A stretch of 64,000 nucleotides of DNA. Source: Ectopseudomonas composti (GTDB taxonomy: Bacteria > Pseudomonadota > Gammaproteobacteria > Pseudomonadales > Pseudomonadaceae). Position 1 is the stretch's first letter. Each line of letters begins with the position of its first letter. This document shows positions 38,472-48,270 of the stretch, in pieces. The position numbers and the translations under genes are program-made. The notes beneath the pieces are model-generated. The model saw nothing but the letters and a program-made list of their open reading frames with translations. It was not told where the DNA came from and did not search any database. Location: assembly GCF_001567565.1 (NCBI RefSeq), contig NZ_LSSW01000024.1, forward strand, positions 124,001 through 188,000, in the 5' to 3' direction.

Positions 38472-38499
38472 TTGTGCGATAAAAGTTTTTCAGTAGAAT
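38472..38499 (+). promoter_or_regulatory. Candidate promoter of tRNA-Pro
   Basis: TTGTGC (38472-38477) and TAGAAT (38494-38499) with a 16-base spacer, ending 10 bases before the mature tRNA. The -10 matches that of the fMet tRNA in this window. Confidence 0.5.
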
Positions 38500-38509
38500 A
38501 CGCCTCATT

Positions 38510-38586
38510 CGGAGTGTAGCGCAGCTTGGTAGCGCGTCTCGTTCGGGACGAGAAGGTCGCAGGTTCGAATCCTGTCTCTCCGACCA
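38510..38586 (+). tRNA. tRNA-Pro (anticodon CGG)
   Basis: 77 bases with encoded CCA. The anticodon arm TCTCG-TTCGGGA-CGAGA places CGG at 34-36. The T arm carries GGTTCGAATCC. The acceptor stem has a T:T mismatch at the sixth pair but otherwise pairs. Confidence 0.95.
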
Positions 38587-38590
38587 AATC

Positions 38591-38618
38591 AAAACCCGCC
38601 TTAACCGGCGGGTTTTTT
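38591..38618. terminator. Rho-independent terminator after tRNA-Pro
   Basis: AAACCCGCC (38592-38600) and GGCGGGTTT (38607-38615) with a T-run following, and an A-run on the other side; serves the tRNA and possibly the convergent glutaredoxin gene. Confidence 0.9.
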
Positions 38619-38647
38619 ATTGCCTGCAATTTGTTGGAATGTTGCGC

Positions 38648-38884
38648 TCAGCTCAGAAAGGTCACCACCTGCTCGGCATCGAATGGCCAGTTCAGCTCAC
38701 CACCCGTGTCGCAGCGACGCAGTACCGGGATACGCAATCCGTAGCGTTCGACCATCCCCTCATGCTCGGCGATGTCGATCAACTCGACCAGCAGGCCATT
38801 CTCGACGAATGGCATGAGCAGCGCCTCGGCCACCTCGCAGAGATGGCAGCCCAGGGTTCCGAAAAGTTGGCATTCAGGCGTCAT
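38648..38884 (-). CDS. Glutaredoxin-like protein (DUF836)
   Basis: 78 residues, thioredoxin fold. The active site is CHLC at 13-16, and RIPVLRR contains the conserved cis-Pro. DUF836 proteins are small glutaredoxin-like oxidoreductases of unknown substrate. Convergent with tRNA-Pro. Confidence 0.88.
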   Translation of the reverse strand: MTPECQLFGTLGCHLCEVAEALLMPFVENGLLVELIDIAEHEGMVERYGLRIPVLRRCDTGGELNWPFDAEQVVTFLS

Positions 38885-38932
38885 GAACGCACCTCACGAT
38901 CAGCAAGGTGCACAGTTTAGCACCGGCGTCGA

Positions 38933-40072
38933 TCAGCTCGCGTCGGCGTCCTTGCCCGCCTCGCCGGCAACCAGCGACTGCAACCCGTCGAGCAGACTGC
39001 GGTTGAGGCTGTCGGCTTTCTCCAGGCGCGGCAGATCGAAGCGCTCATCCAGCGAGAAGCCGCCCTTGAGCAATTCCTTGAGCATGCTGCGCGGCTCCTG
39101 CGCCAGCTCACCCGCGCTGCGCAGCGCATCAAGCAATCCCTGAGCGTAATCCTGCAGACCTGTATTGGTCGCACTGGCCCCCTGCCCGGCTACCGAACCA
39201 TAGGCATCGGTGGCCTGCCGCACGCTGGTCTGGGTCAGGCGCAGCGACATCGACGCCAATTGCTCGCCATCCATGTCCAGTGCCATGGCGCGGTCGAAAG
39301 CGCCGGCCAGATCACCAGCATAGAACTTGTCGGAGAGATCCTGAACCTGACCGAACAGCTTCTCCAGCGCCTTGACCTCGTCATCGTCCAGCTCGCCTTC
39401 GACGTCCACCTGCCAGCCACCAATGCGCATGCTGCCGGACTGACTGCTACCCGCCACGGTCGCGGACTTGCCATCGCTGGAGGCGGCGAAGCTGCTCTGC
39501 GACCAATTGGCCGAAGCCTGCGCCACGGAAATACGCAGACGGTCACCATCGCGAGTGGTTACGGACAGCTCGAAGGTCTCCGCCAGTGCGCTGAAGCGTT
39601 CGCTGTAACCGGCCAGAGCGACCTTGTCCGAAGGGCTCTGGGCAGCGCTGCCGAAGCGCTTGTCGAGGTCACCGAAACCATCCTGAATACGCTTGTAGGT
39701 GTCATCGATATCGCCGGCTACCTGGCCTTTCAATACGCCCATGCCATCGAGAATCTTGCGTGCCTCGGCGAACCCCTTCTCCACGCCCTCGCGCGCCTGA
39801 GACAACAGCTTGTCCAACTTGGCCGGGTCAGCGCCGGCAGCAGCCTCGCTCTGCAAGCGCTGCTCGATGAAGCCCAGAATCCGCCCGGCCACTTTCTCCG
39901 GGGTGTAGTCCTCGCGCGACCCAGAGAGCGAGCCCGGCTGTACACCCAGCTTCTCCGCGAGGCGGTTGGCCAGCGTGGCCTGCGCATCGGCGGCGTTGTT
40001 ACGCGCGGCCATGGACTGGCTGGCTTGCGCAGTACGGGAAGCGGCGGAATTGAGAGAGCTCAGAGGGTTCAT
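38933..40072 (-). CDS. DUF5610 domain-containing protein
   Basis: 379 residues, no signal peptide or membrane segment. Low-complexity Ala/Ser/Gln-rich N-terminus followed by the DUF5610 region with YTPEKVAGRILGFIEQRL (about 56-73) and a GMGVLKG segment. The C-terminal half ends DLPRLEKADSLNRSLLDGL. Function unknown; such Ala/Gln-rich soluble proteins may be secreted or structural, which is inference. ATG overlooks an AT-richer 318-base gap shared with oprD. Confidence 0.8.
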   Translation of the reverse strand: MNPLSSLNSAASRTAQASQSMAARNNAADAQATLANRLAEKLGVQPGSLSGSREDYTPEKVAGRILGFIEQRLQSEAAAGADPAKLDKLLSQAREGVEKGFAEARKILDGMGVLKGQVAGDIDDTYKRIQDGFGDLDKRFGSAAQSPSDKVALAGYSERFSALAETFELSVTTRDGDRLRISVAQASANWSQSSFAASSDGKSATVAGSSQSGSMRIGGWQVDVEGELDDDEVKALEKLFGQVQDLSDKFYAGDLAGAFDRAMALDMDGEQLASMSLRLTQTSVRQATDAYGSVAGQGASATNTGLQDYAQGLLDALRSAGELAQEPRSMLKELLKGGFSLDERFDLPRLEKADSLNRSLLDGLQSLVAGEAGKDADAS

Positions 40073-40390
40073 GACTGGGTACCTGAATAGGTTATCTGCC
40101 GAACTTAACGGCCATCGAAGGGCGAGCTTTAATCTTTATCGACCAACGGTTGCCGACTTTTCTCAACTGCCGTAGCCCCTGCCGGGAATATTCCCGATGG
40201 TCGGCAAATCCGAGCAGAGCGCTGCCGAGCGCAAGCTAGAGCCCTCTCAACGATGCCGCCGCCTCGCTCAAAGCCCCGACAGACTAAAGTCTTACAGTCG
40301 ACTCGCAGGTGAAATGCTTTATTTCACCGCGCCGTAACTGGCCGGTCATTTCGTGGCCGACCTGCTTATAACAACGAGGAGACAACAATA
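40073..40390. other. Divergent intergenic region upstream of the OprD porin
   Basis: 318 bases with no supported gene. It contains AGACTAAAGTCT (40281-40292) and a perfect 8-bp hairpin GGTGAAAT-GCTTT-ATTTCACC (40308-40328). A possible -10 TATAAC is at 40367-40372, and GAGGAGA precedes the porin ATG. Confidence 0.5.
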
Positions 40391-41638
40391 ATGAGCAAGA
40401 CTCCCCTCGCCCGCGCCGTGGCCCTCGCCACGCTGGGCGCCAGCCTCACCCTACCAAGCCTGGCACAGGCCGACTTCATCGGTGACAGCAAGGCCACCCT
40501 CGAACTTCGCAACTTCTATATGAACCGTGACCTGCGCGACACCACAGCCGCGCAGCAGTCCAAGCGTGAGGAATGGGCGCAGGGTTTCATCCTCAAGGCC
40601 GAGTCCGGCTTTACCGAAGGCACCGTCGGCTTTGGTCTGGACGCTTACGCGGGCCTGGGCCTGAAGCTCGACTCCTCGGACGACCGCGCCGGCACCAACC
40701 TGCTGCCCAACGGTTTTGGCGATGAAGGCCCGGACGAGTATTCAGAGGCGACCGGCGCGGTCAAAGTGCGTATTTCAAAGACGGTCGGCAAGGTTGGCGG
40801 CCTGATGCCCAAGCTGCCTATCGTGTCCTCCGGCGACTCGCGCCTGCTACCGCAAGTCTTCAACGGCGGCATGATCACCTCGCAGGAATTCGCCGGGCTG
40901 ACGCTCAATGGCGGTCAGCTGCGTGAAGTGAACTTCCGCAACTCCACCGACAGCCAGGACATCACCGCCAGCAACGTCGGCGGCAAGAGCGACCGTTACA
41001 ACTTCGGCGGCGGCGACTACAAGTTCAATGGCGGCAATACCACCGTCGGCCTGTGGTACGGCGAGCTGCAAGACATCTACGACCAGAAGCTCTACAACCT
41101 TATCCACGTGCAGCCGATTGGCGACTGGAAGCTGGGCGCCAACCTGGCCTACTTCGACTCCCAGGACAACGGCCGCAAGCTCGGCGGCGACGTGGACAAC
41201 GACCTCACCTCGGTCAATCTCTGGGCCGGTATCGGCGCCCACACTTTCCGCCTGGGCTACCAGAAGGTCGGCGGCGACAACGCCTTCCCCTTCCTGAGCG
41301 AAACCGATCCCTACATCGTCAACTACCTGCAGATTCTCGACTTCACCCGCAAGGATGAGAAATCCTGGCAGGCCCGCTATGACATCAACTTCGCCAGCTA
41401 CGGCATCCCGGGGCTGAGCGCCTTCGTTCGCTACGTCACCGGCGATGGCTTCGACGGCGTCGGCGGCGCGAGTGGCAAGGAATGGGAGCGCGACGTCGAC
41501 ATCAGTTACATCATCCAGCAAGGCCCACTGAAGAACCTGGGCGTGCGCTGGCGTAACGCGATGGTGCGCTCCAACGCGAGCATCGGTGATCTGGACGAAA
41601 ATCGCCTGATCGTCAGCTACACCATTCCGCTGATGTAA
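40391..41638 (+). CDS. OprD-family outer membrane porin
   Basis: 415 residues. Signal peptide 1-27 (cleavage after LAQA), then DFIGDSKATLELRNFYMNRD, the characteristic N-terminus of OprD/OccK-type porins. The C-terminal strand ends SYTIPLM. These porins pass basic amino acids, peptides or carboxylates. Which OprD subgroup it belongs to is not clear from inspection. Confidence 0.93.
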   Translation: MSKTPLARAVALATLGASLTLPSLAQADFIGDSKATLELRNFYMNRDLRDTTAAQQSKREEWAQGFILKAESGFTEGTVGFGLDAYAGLGLKLDSSDDRAGTNLLPNGFGDEGPDEYSEATGAVKVRISKTVGKVGGLMPKLPIVSSGDSRLLPQVFNGGMITSQEFAGLTLNGGQLREVNFRNSTDSQDITASNVGGKSDRYNFGGGDYKFNGGNTTVGLWYGELQDIYDQKLYNLIHVQPIGDWKLGANLAYFDSQDNGRKLGGDVDNDLTSVNLWAGIGAHTFRLGYQKVGGDNAFPFLSETDPYIVNYLQILDFTRKDEKSWQARYDINFASYGIPGLSAFVRYVTGDGFDGVGGASGKEWERDVDISYIIQQGPLKNLGVRWRNAMVRSNASIGDLDENRLIVSYTIPLM

Positions 41639-41650
41639 CGCGCATCCGCG

Positions 41651-41693
41651 AAAAAAAGCGCCGCAACGCCGGTATCGGGTTGCGGCGTTTTTT
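41651..41693 (+). terminator. Rho-independent terminator after the OprD gene
   Basis: CGCCGCAAC (41659-41667) and GTTGCGGCG (41679-41687), A-run before and T-run after. Confidence 0.92.
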
Positions 41694-41759
41694 ATCGCCA
41701 CGGGAAAGCAGCCAGAATCACTTCTCGGCTAGGCTGAAACCTGCGCGGAGGACGACTCG

Positions 41760-42032
41760 ATGGACGACTACCAGCCCCTGGCCTGCGATCTCTACGATTA
41801 TCTGGAGATTGCCTGCATGCATCGCTATCAGTTGGATATCGAGCTGGTCGACGGCACTCGCCTGCAGGGCCAGGCACTGACCACCGAAACGATAGCGAGC
41901 AAGGGAGAATTTCTGCTGGTACGTACAGCGGACGGCGAACAGCGCCTGCGCATGGACCACCTGCTGGCGATCACCCCGCAGGATGCAGGTGCCAGCTTTG
42001 GCCGGGTGCTGCTGGGCGGCAACAGCTGCTGA
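41760..42032 (+). CDS. rof: Rho-binding antiterminator (Rof/YaeO family)
   Basis: 90 residues. CDLYDYLEIACMHRYQ and the VDGTRLQGQA segment match the Rof/YaeO fold, a small Sm-like barrel that binds Rho and inhibits termination in E. coli. Monocistronic here, between two strong hairpins. AGGACG upstream of the ATG. Confidence 0.88.
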   Translation: MDDYQPLACDLYDYLEIACMHRYQLDIELVDGTRLQGQALTTETIASKGEFLLVRTADGEQRLRMDHLLAITPQDAGASFGRVLLGGNSC

Positions 42033-42046
42033 ATGCGACTCGGCTA

Positions 42047-42075
42047 GCGCTGGGGTGCGCCACGCACCCCAGCGC
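42047..42075. terminator. Perfect 13-bp hairpin between convergent rof and DUF2058 genes
   Basis: GCGCTGGGGTGCG (42047-42059) pairs exactly with CGCACCCCAGCGC (42063-42075) around CCA. No T-tract, but stability is very high, so it probably separates the two convergent units. Confidence 0.6.
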
Positions 42076-42135
42076 CAATCGCATCAACCCGCGGTACGCA
42101 CAGCACACCCTACGCGAGCGTGCAGTAACGCAGCG

Positions 42136-42675
42136 TTACCACATCAGGTCGTCGGGGATCTGATAGGCCGCGTAAGGATCGTCGGCATCCGGCTCTTCGA
42201 CATGGGTGTTGAGCAGGACGATGCGCGAAGCGTCGCGCTCCTGGATCTTCAACGCAGCCTCGCGCGGGATGATCTCGTAACCACCACCATGACGCACGAT
42301 GGCCAGCCAGCCGTTGGAGAGCTTGTTGCGCACCATGGTATTGACCGGCAGGCGCTTGACCTTCTTGTCATCGACGAAGTTGTAGTAATCCTCGCCGTCG
42401 AGCTTGGGCAGACGCGAACGCTCGATCAGTTGTTTGACTTGCGCCGTACGCGCCTTCTGCTCGGCTTTTTCCTGCTGCTGACGATTCAGCTCCTGGTCAC
42501 GCGCCGCCTTCTCGGCCTGCGCCTGCACCGCAGCCTGACGCGCAGTGTCGTCCAGCTCGGCCTGGCCCTTGTGCGCCAGACGTTTCTGCTTCTGCTGCTG
42601 CTTGCCAGCCTGCTTGACCTGTTTTTCATTGACCAGGCCGGCTTTGAGCAGCTGGTCGCGCAGGGAAAGACCCAT
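42136..42675 (-). CDS. DUF2058 (YaiL-like) nucleoprotein
   Basis: 179 residues starting MGLSLRDQLLKAGLV. A long charged coiled-coil region (about 18-80, Lys/Gln/Glu/Ala) is followed by a compact domain with EDYYNFVDDKKVKRLPV. This is the DUF2058/YaiL family, function unknown. Start confirmed by the conserved N-terminus; frame upstream is not conserved. Confidence 0.9.
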   Translation of the reverse strand: MGLSLRDQLLKAGLVNEKQVKQAGKQQQKQKRLAHKGQAELDDTARQAAVQAQAEKAARDQELNRQQQEKAEQKARTAQVKQLIERSRLPKLDGEDYYNFVDDKKVKRLPVNTMVRNKLSNGWLAIVRHGGGYEIIPREAALKIQERDASRIVLLNTHVEEPDADDPYAAYQIPDDLMW

Positions 42676-42797
42676 GACTAAAAATCCCGAACATGATTGT
42701 GTTGCGGCAGTGACGCAAATTCGCGCTGCCAGTCCAAGGCGCCCAGCATAAGGGCTAAGCGGCCACCGCTCCAGCCCGGATCGGCGCATGATGCGTG

Positions 42798-43616
42798 CTA
42801 CATCTTCTCCAGCTTCTTCGCCTCGCCCCACAGGGCGTCCAGCTCCTCCAGCGAGCAGCCGTCCATGCTGCGCCCCGCTTCACGCACGCTTTGTTCGATA
42901 AAGCGAAAGCGCCGCTCGAACTTGCCGTTGGCCGCGCGCAGCGCCGCTTCCGGGTCGACTTTCAGGTGGCGCGCCAGGTTGCTAACGACGAACAGCAGGT
43001 CGCCGATTTCCTCGGCCACTGCCTCGGCATCGTTCTCGCTCATGGCTTCGAGCACTTCATCCAGCTCTTCGCGCACCTTGTCCACCACCGGCAAGGCTTC
43101 GGGCCAGTCGAAGCCGACCTGGGCAGCACGTTTCTGCAGCTTGGCCGCGCGCGACAGCGCCGGCAACGCGGTCGGTACATCATCGAGCAAGGAAAGCTGC
43201 TCGGGCGCAGCGGCCTTCTCGGCGCGCTCCTGCGCCTTGAGCTCTTCCCAGCGCTGCTTGACCGCAGCCTCCTCCAGCTTCGCCGCGTCCGGCGCGCCGT
43301 ACAGATCACCATCGGGGAACACATGCGGGTGGCGGCGAATCAGCTTGGTGGTGATGGCATCGACCACTCGGGCGAAGTCGAAACGCCCCTCCTCCTGCGC
43401 CAGCTGGCTGTAGTAGACCACCTGAAACAGCAGGTCACCGAGTTCGCCCGGCAAGTGATCGAAGTCGCCACGCTCGATGGCGTCGGCGACCTCGTAGGCC
43501 TCCTCCAGGGTGTAAGGCACGATGCTCGCGTAGCTCTGCTTCAGATCCCACGGGCAGCCATGCTGCGGATCGCGCAGACGAGCCATCAGGTGCAGCAGGT
43601 CATCGAGTTGGTACAT
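42798..43616 (-). CDS. mazG: Nucleoside triphosphate pyrophosphohydrolase
   Basis: 272 residues with two MazG helical domains. The first has CPWDLKQSY, LEEAYEVADAIE and a GDLLFQVVYYS motif; the second has VREELDEVLEAM and EEIGDLLFVVSNLARH. Hydrolyses NTPs to NMP plus pyrophosphate and in E. coli limits (p)ppGpp build-up, fitting its position 12 bases after relA. Confidence 0.95.
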   Translation of the reverse strand: MYQLDDLLHLMARLRDPQHGCPWDLKQSYASIVPYTLEEAYEVADAIERGDFDHLPGELGDLLFQVVYYSQLAQEEGRFDFARVVDAITTKLIRRHPHVFPDGDLYGAPDAAKLEEAAVKQRWEELKAQERAEKAAAPEQLSLLDDVPTALPALSRAAKLQKRAAQVGFDWPEALPVVDKVREELDEVLEAMSENDAEAVAEEIGDLLFVVSNLARHLKVDPEAALRAANGKFERRFRFIEQSVREAGRSMDGCSLEELDALWGEAKKLEKM

Positions 43617-43628
43617 GAATACGTCCTG

Positions 43629-45872
43629 TTACGCCACGCGGTGACGACGCGCCTCGATGATATTGGGCAACTGACCGATACGCGCCAACAGGCGGCCCAG
43701 GGCATCGAGCCCCGGAATCTCCACGGTGATCGACATGGAGGCGGTGTTGTCCTCCTTGTTCGAGCGGGTGTTGACCGCCAGTACGTTGAGCTTCTCGTTG
43801 AGCAGCACCTGGGTGACGTCACGCAGCAGACCGGAACGGTCGTAGGCCTTGATGACGATCTCCACCGGATAGGTCTGCACCGGCACCGGCCCCCAGCTCA
43901 CCTGGATCATGCGTTCCGGCTCGCGCGCAGTCTGCTGCAGCGCCGTGGGGCAATCCTGGCGGTGAATGGTGACGCCGCGGCCGAGGGTGATGTAACCGAC
44001 GATGGGGTCGCCCGGCAGCGGCTGGCAGCAACCCGCCATCTGCGTCAACAGGTTGCCGACGCCCTGGATCTGGATGTCGCCACGCTTGCCCGGCTTGAAG
44101 CCCTGAGCCTTGCGTGGGATCAGCTCCAGCTGCTCGTTGCCGCGCTCCGGCTCGACCAGTTGCTGCGCCAGATTGACCGCATGGGCCAGGCGCACGTCGC
44201 CGGCACCCAGGGAGGCGAACAGGTCATCGGCGGTTTTCAGGTTGGCCTTCTCGGCCAGCTTGTCGAAGTCCGCACCGACCAGGGCCATACGTGCCAGTTC
44301 GCGCTCGAGCAACTGCTTGCCGGCGGCGACGTTCTGGTCGCGATCCTGTAGCTTGAACCAGTGCACGATCTTCGCCCGAGCGCGGCTGGTGGTGACGTAG
44401 CCCAGGTTGGGGTTGAGCCAGTCACGGCTCGGCGAGCCCTGCTTGCTGGTGATGATCTCCACCTGCTCACCGGTCTGCAGGCTGTAGGTCAGCGGCACGA
44501 TGCGGCCGTTGATCTTGGCGCCTCGGCAGTTGTGACCGATCTCGGTGTGCACGCGGTAGGCAAAGTCCAGCGGCGTGGCGCCCTTGGGCAGGTCGATGGC
44601 ATGCCCGTCGGGGGTGAAGACGTAGACCCGGTCCGGCTCGATATCGACGCGCAGCTGTTCGGCCAGGCCGCCGATATCGCCCAGTTCCTCGTGCCACTCG
44701 ATGACCTGACGCAGCCAGGAAATCTTCTCTTCATAGTGGTTAGAGCCGGATTTGACGTCGGTACCCTTGTAGCGCCAGTGCGCGCAAACCCCCAGCTCGG
44801 CTTCCTCGTGCATAGCGTGGGTGCGAATCTGCACCTCCAGCACCTTGCCTTCCGGGCCGAGCACGGCGGTGTGCAGCGAGCGATAGCCGTTTTCCTTGGG
44901 GTTGGCGATGTAGTCGTCGAACTCCTTGGGAATGTGCCGCCACAGGGTGTGCACGATGCCCAGCGCGGTGTAGCAGTCGCGCATCTCCGGCACCAGCACG
45001 CGCACCGCGCGCACGTCGTATATCTGGCTGAACTGCAGGCCCTTGCGCTGCATCTTGCGCCAGATCGAATAGATGTGTTTCGCCCGGCCGCTGATGTCGG
45101 CCTTGATACCGGTAGCTTCCAGCTCCTGGCGCAGGTGCGCCATGGCATCGTTGATGTACTGCTCGCGATCCAGACGGCGCTCATGCAGCAGCTTGGCGAT
45201 CTGCTTGTACTGCTCCGGCTCCAGGTAACGGAAGGACAGGTCCTCCAGCTCCCACTTGATATGACCGATGCCCAGGCGGTGAGCCAGCGGCGCATAGATG
45301 TCGAACACTTCGCGCGCGACACGCTGGCGCTTCTCCTCGTCGGCTTCCTTGACCGCACGGATGGCGCAGGTGCGCTCGGCCAGCTTGATCAAGGCCACGC
45401 GCACGTCATCGACCATGGCCACCAGCATCTTGCGCAGGTTCTCGACCTGCGTCTGCGAGCCGAGCACTACCGATTCACGCGGATTGATACTGGCGCTGAT
45501 CGCGGCCATGCGCAGCACGCCTTCGATCAGCTTGGCCACCACCGGACCGAAGCGTTGGTGCACGGCGGCCAGGGTAATCTTGCCCTCGCGCACGCCGCGA
45601 TAGATGACCGCGGCGACCAGTGAGTCCTGATCGAGCTTGAGATCGGCGAGGATTTCCGCGATGTCGAGACCGGCGCGGAATGTCGAAGCGCCCTCGCTCC
45701 AGTGATGCTCGGTGGTGTTGGCCTGCTGCTCCAGATCACGGGCGAATTCGCAGGCCTCTTGCAGCGCCTGACGATCCAGCGCCGGATCGACGCGGGTAAC
45801 GTGCTGCAACCAGGCCTCGAGGTTGATGCTGCCGTCATCGTTGACCGGCTGATGCGCTCTCACCTGAACCAT
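43629..45872 (-). CDS. relA: GTP pyrophosphokinase, (p)ppGpp synthetase I
   Basis: 747 residues. An N-terminal HD-like domain (about 55-170) lacks the HD metal-binding pair: AAVIYRGVREG occupies the place of HDxxEDT, so it is hydrolase-dead. The synthetase domain (about 235-350), the TGS domain beginning VYVFTPDGHAIDLPKG and a C-terminal ACT domain follow. Ribosome-associated stringent-response enzyme. Follows rlmD after 134 bases and precedes mazG by 12. Confidence 0.97.
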   Translation of the reverse strand: MVQVRAHQPVNDDGSINLEAWLQHVTRVDPALDRQALQEACEFARDLEQQANTTEHHWSEGASTFRAGLDIAEILADLKLDQDSLVAAVIYRGVREGKITLAAVHQRFGPVVAKLIEGVLRMAAISASINPRESVVLGSQTQVENLRKMLVAMVDDVRVALIKLAERTCAIRAVKEADEEKRQRVAREVFDIYAPLAHRLGIGHIKWELEDLSFRYLEPEQYKQIAKLLHERRLDREQYINDAMAHLRQELEATGIKADISGRAKHIYSIWRKMQRKGLQFSQIYDVRAVRVLVPEMRDCYTALGIVHTLWRHIPKEFDDYIANPKENGYRSLHTAVLGPEGKVLEVQIRTHAMHEEAELGVCAHWRYKGTDVKSGSNHYEEKISWLRQVIEWHEELGDIGGLAEQLRVDIEPDRVYVFTPDGHAIDLPKGATPLDFAYRVHTEIGHNCRGAKINGRIVPLTYSLQTGEQVEIITSKQGSPSRDWLNPNLGYVTTSRARAKIVHWFKLQDRDQNVAAGKQLLERELARMALVGADFDKLAEKANLKTADDLFASLGAGDVRLAHAVNLAQQLVEPERGNEQLELIPRKAQGFKPGKRGDIQIQGVGNLLTQMAGCCQPLPGDPIVGYITLGRGVTIHRQDCPTALQQTAREPERMIQVSWGPVPVQTYPVEIVIKAYDRSGLLRDVTQVLLNEKLNVLAVNTRSNKEDNTASMSITVEIPGLDALGRLLARIGQLPNIIEARRHRVA

Positions 45873-45974
45873 CGTCTTACCTTCCCTACGGTGCGCATAC
45901 GGTGCACCGAGCAGTCGCCGGCCTTCTCTGAGCCGGTCGGATTAACTGAAAGAATGCGCGTCCTGCGCATCCCT

Positions 45975-46018
45975 GCGGTACCGAACGTACCGCTTTGGCC
46001 CGAGGCCTAGGCCTCGGG
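45975..46018. terminator. Two palindromes between rlmD and relA, one centred on the rlmD stop
   Basis: CCCGAGGCCTAGGCCTCGGG (45999-46018) is a perfect 20-base palindrome whose centre contains the rlmD stop codon. A second hairpin, GCGGTAC-CGAAC-GTACCGC (45975-45993), follows in the direction of transcription. No long T-run; may be attenuating or processing structures before relA. Confidence 0.5.
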
Positions 46019-47365
46019 TTTCTCGAACAGAGCCATCGCCTCGACATGCGCCGTTTGCGCAAACATGTCGAGAATCCCGGCGCGGCGCAGGCGATAACCC
46101 TGCTCCAGCAACTCGGCGGCATCGCGCGCCAGCGTGGTCGGGTTGCAGGATACATAGACCAGGCGCCGCGCGCCCAACTGCGTCATCCCGCGTACCACCT
46201 GCAACGCGCCATCGCGCGGCGGATCGAGCAGCGCTGCGGTAAAACCGCCACGCGCCCAGGTCTCGTCGGCCAGCGGCTTGGACAGGTCGGCATGGAAAAA
46301 GTGCACGTTGCCCAAACCATTGTTCTGCGCGTTGCCAGCGGCACGCTGCACCATCGCCTCGACGCCCTCCACTGCCACTACCTCAGCCGCCTGCCGGGCC
46401 AGTGGCAAGGCGAAATTACCCAGGCCACAGAACAGATCCAGCACCCGCTCACCAGGCTGCACTGACAACCAGTCTAGCGCCTGAGCAACCATCGCCTGGT
46501 TGACTAGACCATTGACCTGTACAAAGTCACCCGGCCGATAGGCCAACTGCAGCTGCCAACGCTCAAGCATGAAACCCAGCTCGGCGGCTTGCTCGTCAGG
46601 CTGCGGTAGCCCCTCACCCTGCAGCCATAATTGCGCACGATGCTCGCTGCAGAACGTGCGCAGGCGGCCCAGGTCAGCCTCGCTCAAGCTGCTGGTATGG
46701 CGCAGCAACAGCGCTTCGGCAGTACCACTGAACAACTCCACATGCCCGACGGCCTGCGGCTTGTCCAGGCTGCACAACAAGGCCGGCAGTGCCTTGAAAA
46801 TGGGCTGCAAGGGCTGTACCAGCACCAGGCAGTGGTCGATGGCAACGATGTCCTGACTGGCCTCGGCGCGGAACCCGACCTGCAGCTGACGCCCCTTGGC
46901 GTCCCAGCGCACGGCAACGCGCGCACGACGGCGGTAGCCGAACTCCGCGCCGACCAGCGGCGGTGCCCACTCATCCGGCTGCACGCCGCCCAGACGTGAA
47001 AGCTGCTCGGCCAGCGTGCGCTGTTTCAGGGCAAGTTGATCGGCATGAGGCATATGTTGCAGGTTGCAGCCGCCGCAACGATCGGCGTGTACGCAAGGCG
47101 CCTCACGGCGCTCGTTGCTGGCGGCGATGATCCTTTCGGCGCGCGCTTCGATGGTCTGGCTGCGCGCGCTGAGCACCCGTGCCTCGACCTGTTCGCCCGC
47201 CAGTGCACCGCTGACGAACCAGGTTCGCCCGCCTTCGAACGCGATACCGCGACCGTCACCAGCCAGGCGCTCGATGGACAGCTTCTGCTTCTTGCCCACC
47301 GGAACCTGCGCCGCACGAGTGCCGCCGCTGGGCTGAAAGCGCAGGTTGGAGCTGCGTCTGGCCAT
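46007..47365 (-). CDS. rlmD: 23S rRNA (uracil(1939)-C(5))-methyltransferase
   Basis: 452 residues. An N-terminal TRAM-like domain is followed by the iron-sulfur cysteines [13 protein letters not shown] near 85-100. The SAM site is [14 protein letters not shown], and the catalytic Cys lies in [10 protein letters not shown]. Methylates U1939 of 23S rRNA. The ATG shares a base with the cysM stop (TGATG), showing the MARRSSN start is correct. Confidence 0.95.
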   Translation of the reverse strand: MARRSSNLRFQPSGGTRAAQVPVGKKQKLSIERLAGDGRGIAFEGGRTWFVSGALAGEQVEARVLSARSQTIEARAERIIAASNERREAPCVHADRCGGCNLQHMPHADQLALKQRTLAEQLSRLGGVQPDEWAPPLVGAEFGYRRRARVAVRWDAKGRQLQVGFRAEASQDIVAIDHCLVLVQPLQPIFKALPALLCSLDKPQAVGHVELFSGTAEALLLRHTSSLSEADLGRLRTFCSEHRAQLWLQGEGLPQPDEQAAELGFMLERWQLQLAYRPGDFVQVNGLVNQAMVAQALDWLSVQPGERVLDLFCGLGNFALPLARQAAEVVAVEGVEAMVQRAAGNAQNNGLGNVHFFHADLSKPLADETWARGGFTAALLDPPRDGALQVVRGMTQLGARRLVYVSCNPTTLARDAAELLEQGYRLRRAGILDMFAQTAHVEAMALFEKPEA

Positions 47366-48270
47366 CAGTGCGCCGGTTCTTCGTAAACGCCGGTGGACAG
47401 ATAGCGGTCGCCGCGGTCGCAGATGATCGCCACCAATACCGCGTTTTCCAGCTGCTGCGACAGGCGCAGCATGCCGGCCACCGAGCCGCCGGAAGACACA
47501 CCACAGAAGATGCCCTCTTCCCGCGCCAGGCGCCGCATGACCTGTTCGGCTTCGGCCTGGCCCATGTCCATGACCTGATCGACCCGTTCGGCCTGATAGA
47601 TCTTCGGCAGGTATTCCTGCGGCCAGCGGCGGATACCGGGAATGGCCGAGCCTTCCTGCGGCTGCAGACCGACGATCTGGATCGCCGGGTTCTGCTCCTT
47701 GAGGTAGCGCGAGGTGCCCATGATGGTGCCGGTGGTGCCCATCGAGCTGATGAAATGGGTGATGGTCCCACCGGTCTGGCGCCAGATTTCCGGGCCAGTA
47801 CCGCTGTAGTGCGCCTCGGGATTGTCGCCGTTGGCGAACTGATCGAGCACCTTGCCACGCCCCTCGGCCTGCAGTTTCTCGGCCAGGTCGCGTGCGCCTT
47901 CCATGCCCTCTTCCTTGCTGACCAGGATCAGCTCGGCGCCATAGGCGGTCATCGCCCACTTGCGCTCGGCGGTGGAGTTGTCCGGCATGATCAGGATCAT
48001 CTTGTAACCCTTGATCGCCGCGGCCATGGCCAGGGCGATACCGGTGTTGCCGCTGGTGGCTTCGATCAGGGTGTCACCCGGCTGGATGGCACCACGCAAC
48101 TCGGCGCGGTTGATCATCGACAAGGCCGGACGGTCCTTGACCGAGCCCGCCGGGTTGTTGCCTTCCAGCTTGACCAGCAGCGTGTTGCTGGTGTCACCGC
48201 CCAGGCGTTGCAGACGTACCAGAGGGGTATTACCGATGCAGTCGGCAATGGTGGGGAATTGCAGGGTCAT
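47365..48270 (-). CDS. cysM: Cysteine synthase B
   Basis: 301 residues. PLP lysine in [17 protein letters not shown] loop, and phosphate-binding [10 protein letters not shown]. CysM-type length and the [12 protein letters not shown] segment separate it from CysK at 552-1523. CysM can use O-acetylserine with sulfide or thiosulfate. Translationally coupled to rlmD. Confidence 0.96.
   Translation of the reverse strand: MTLQFPTIADCIGNTPLVRLQRLGGDTSNTLLVKLEGNNPAGSVKDRPALSMINRAELRGAIQPGDTLIEATSGNTGIALAMAAAIKGYKMILIMPDNSTAERKWAMTAYGAELILVSKEEGMEGARDLAEKLQAEGRGKVLDQFANGDNPEAHYSGTGPEIWRQTGGTITHFISSMGTTGTIMGTSRYLKEQNPAIQIVGLQPQEGSAIPGIRRWPQEYLPKIYQAERVDQVMDMGQAEAEQVMRRLAREEGIFCGVSSGGSVAGMLRLSQQLENAVLVAIICDRGDRYLSTGVYEEPAH

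Noticed and set aside
38510..38586. tRNA-Pro or tRNA-fMet as integration site for a genomic island
   Set aside because: No integrase and no repeated tRNA 3' end were found nearby.
42795..44351. 518-codon frame opposite mazG/relA
   Set aside because: Antisense shadow of two well-supported genes.
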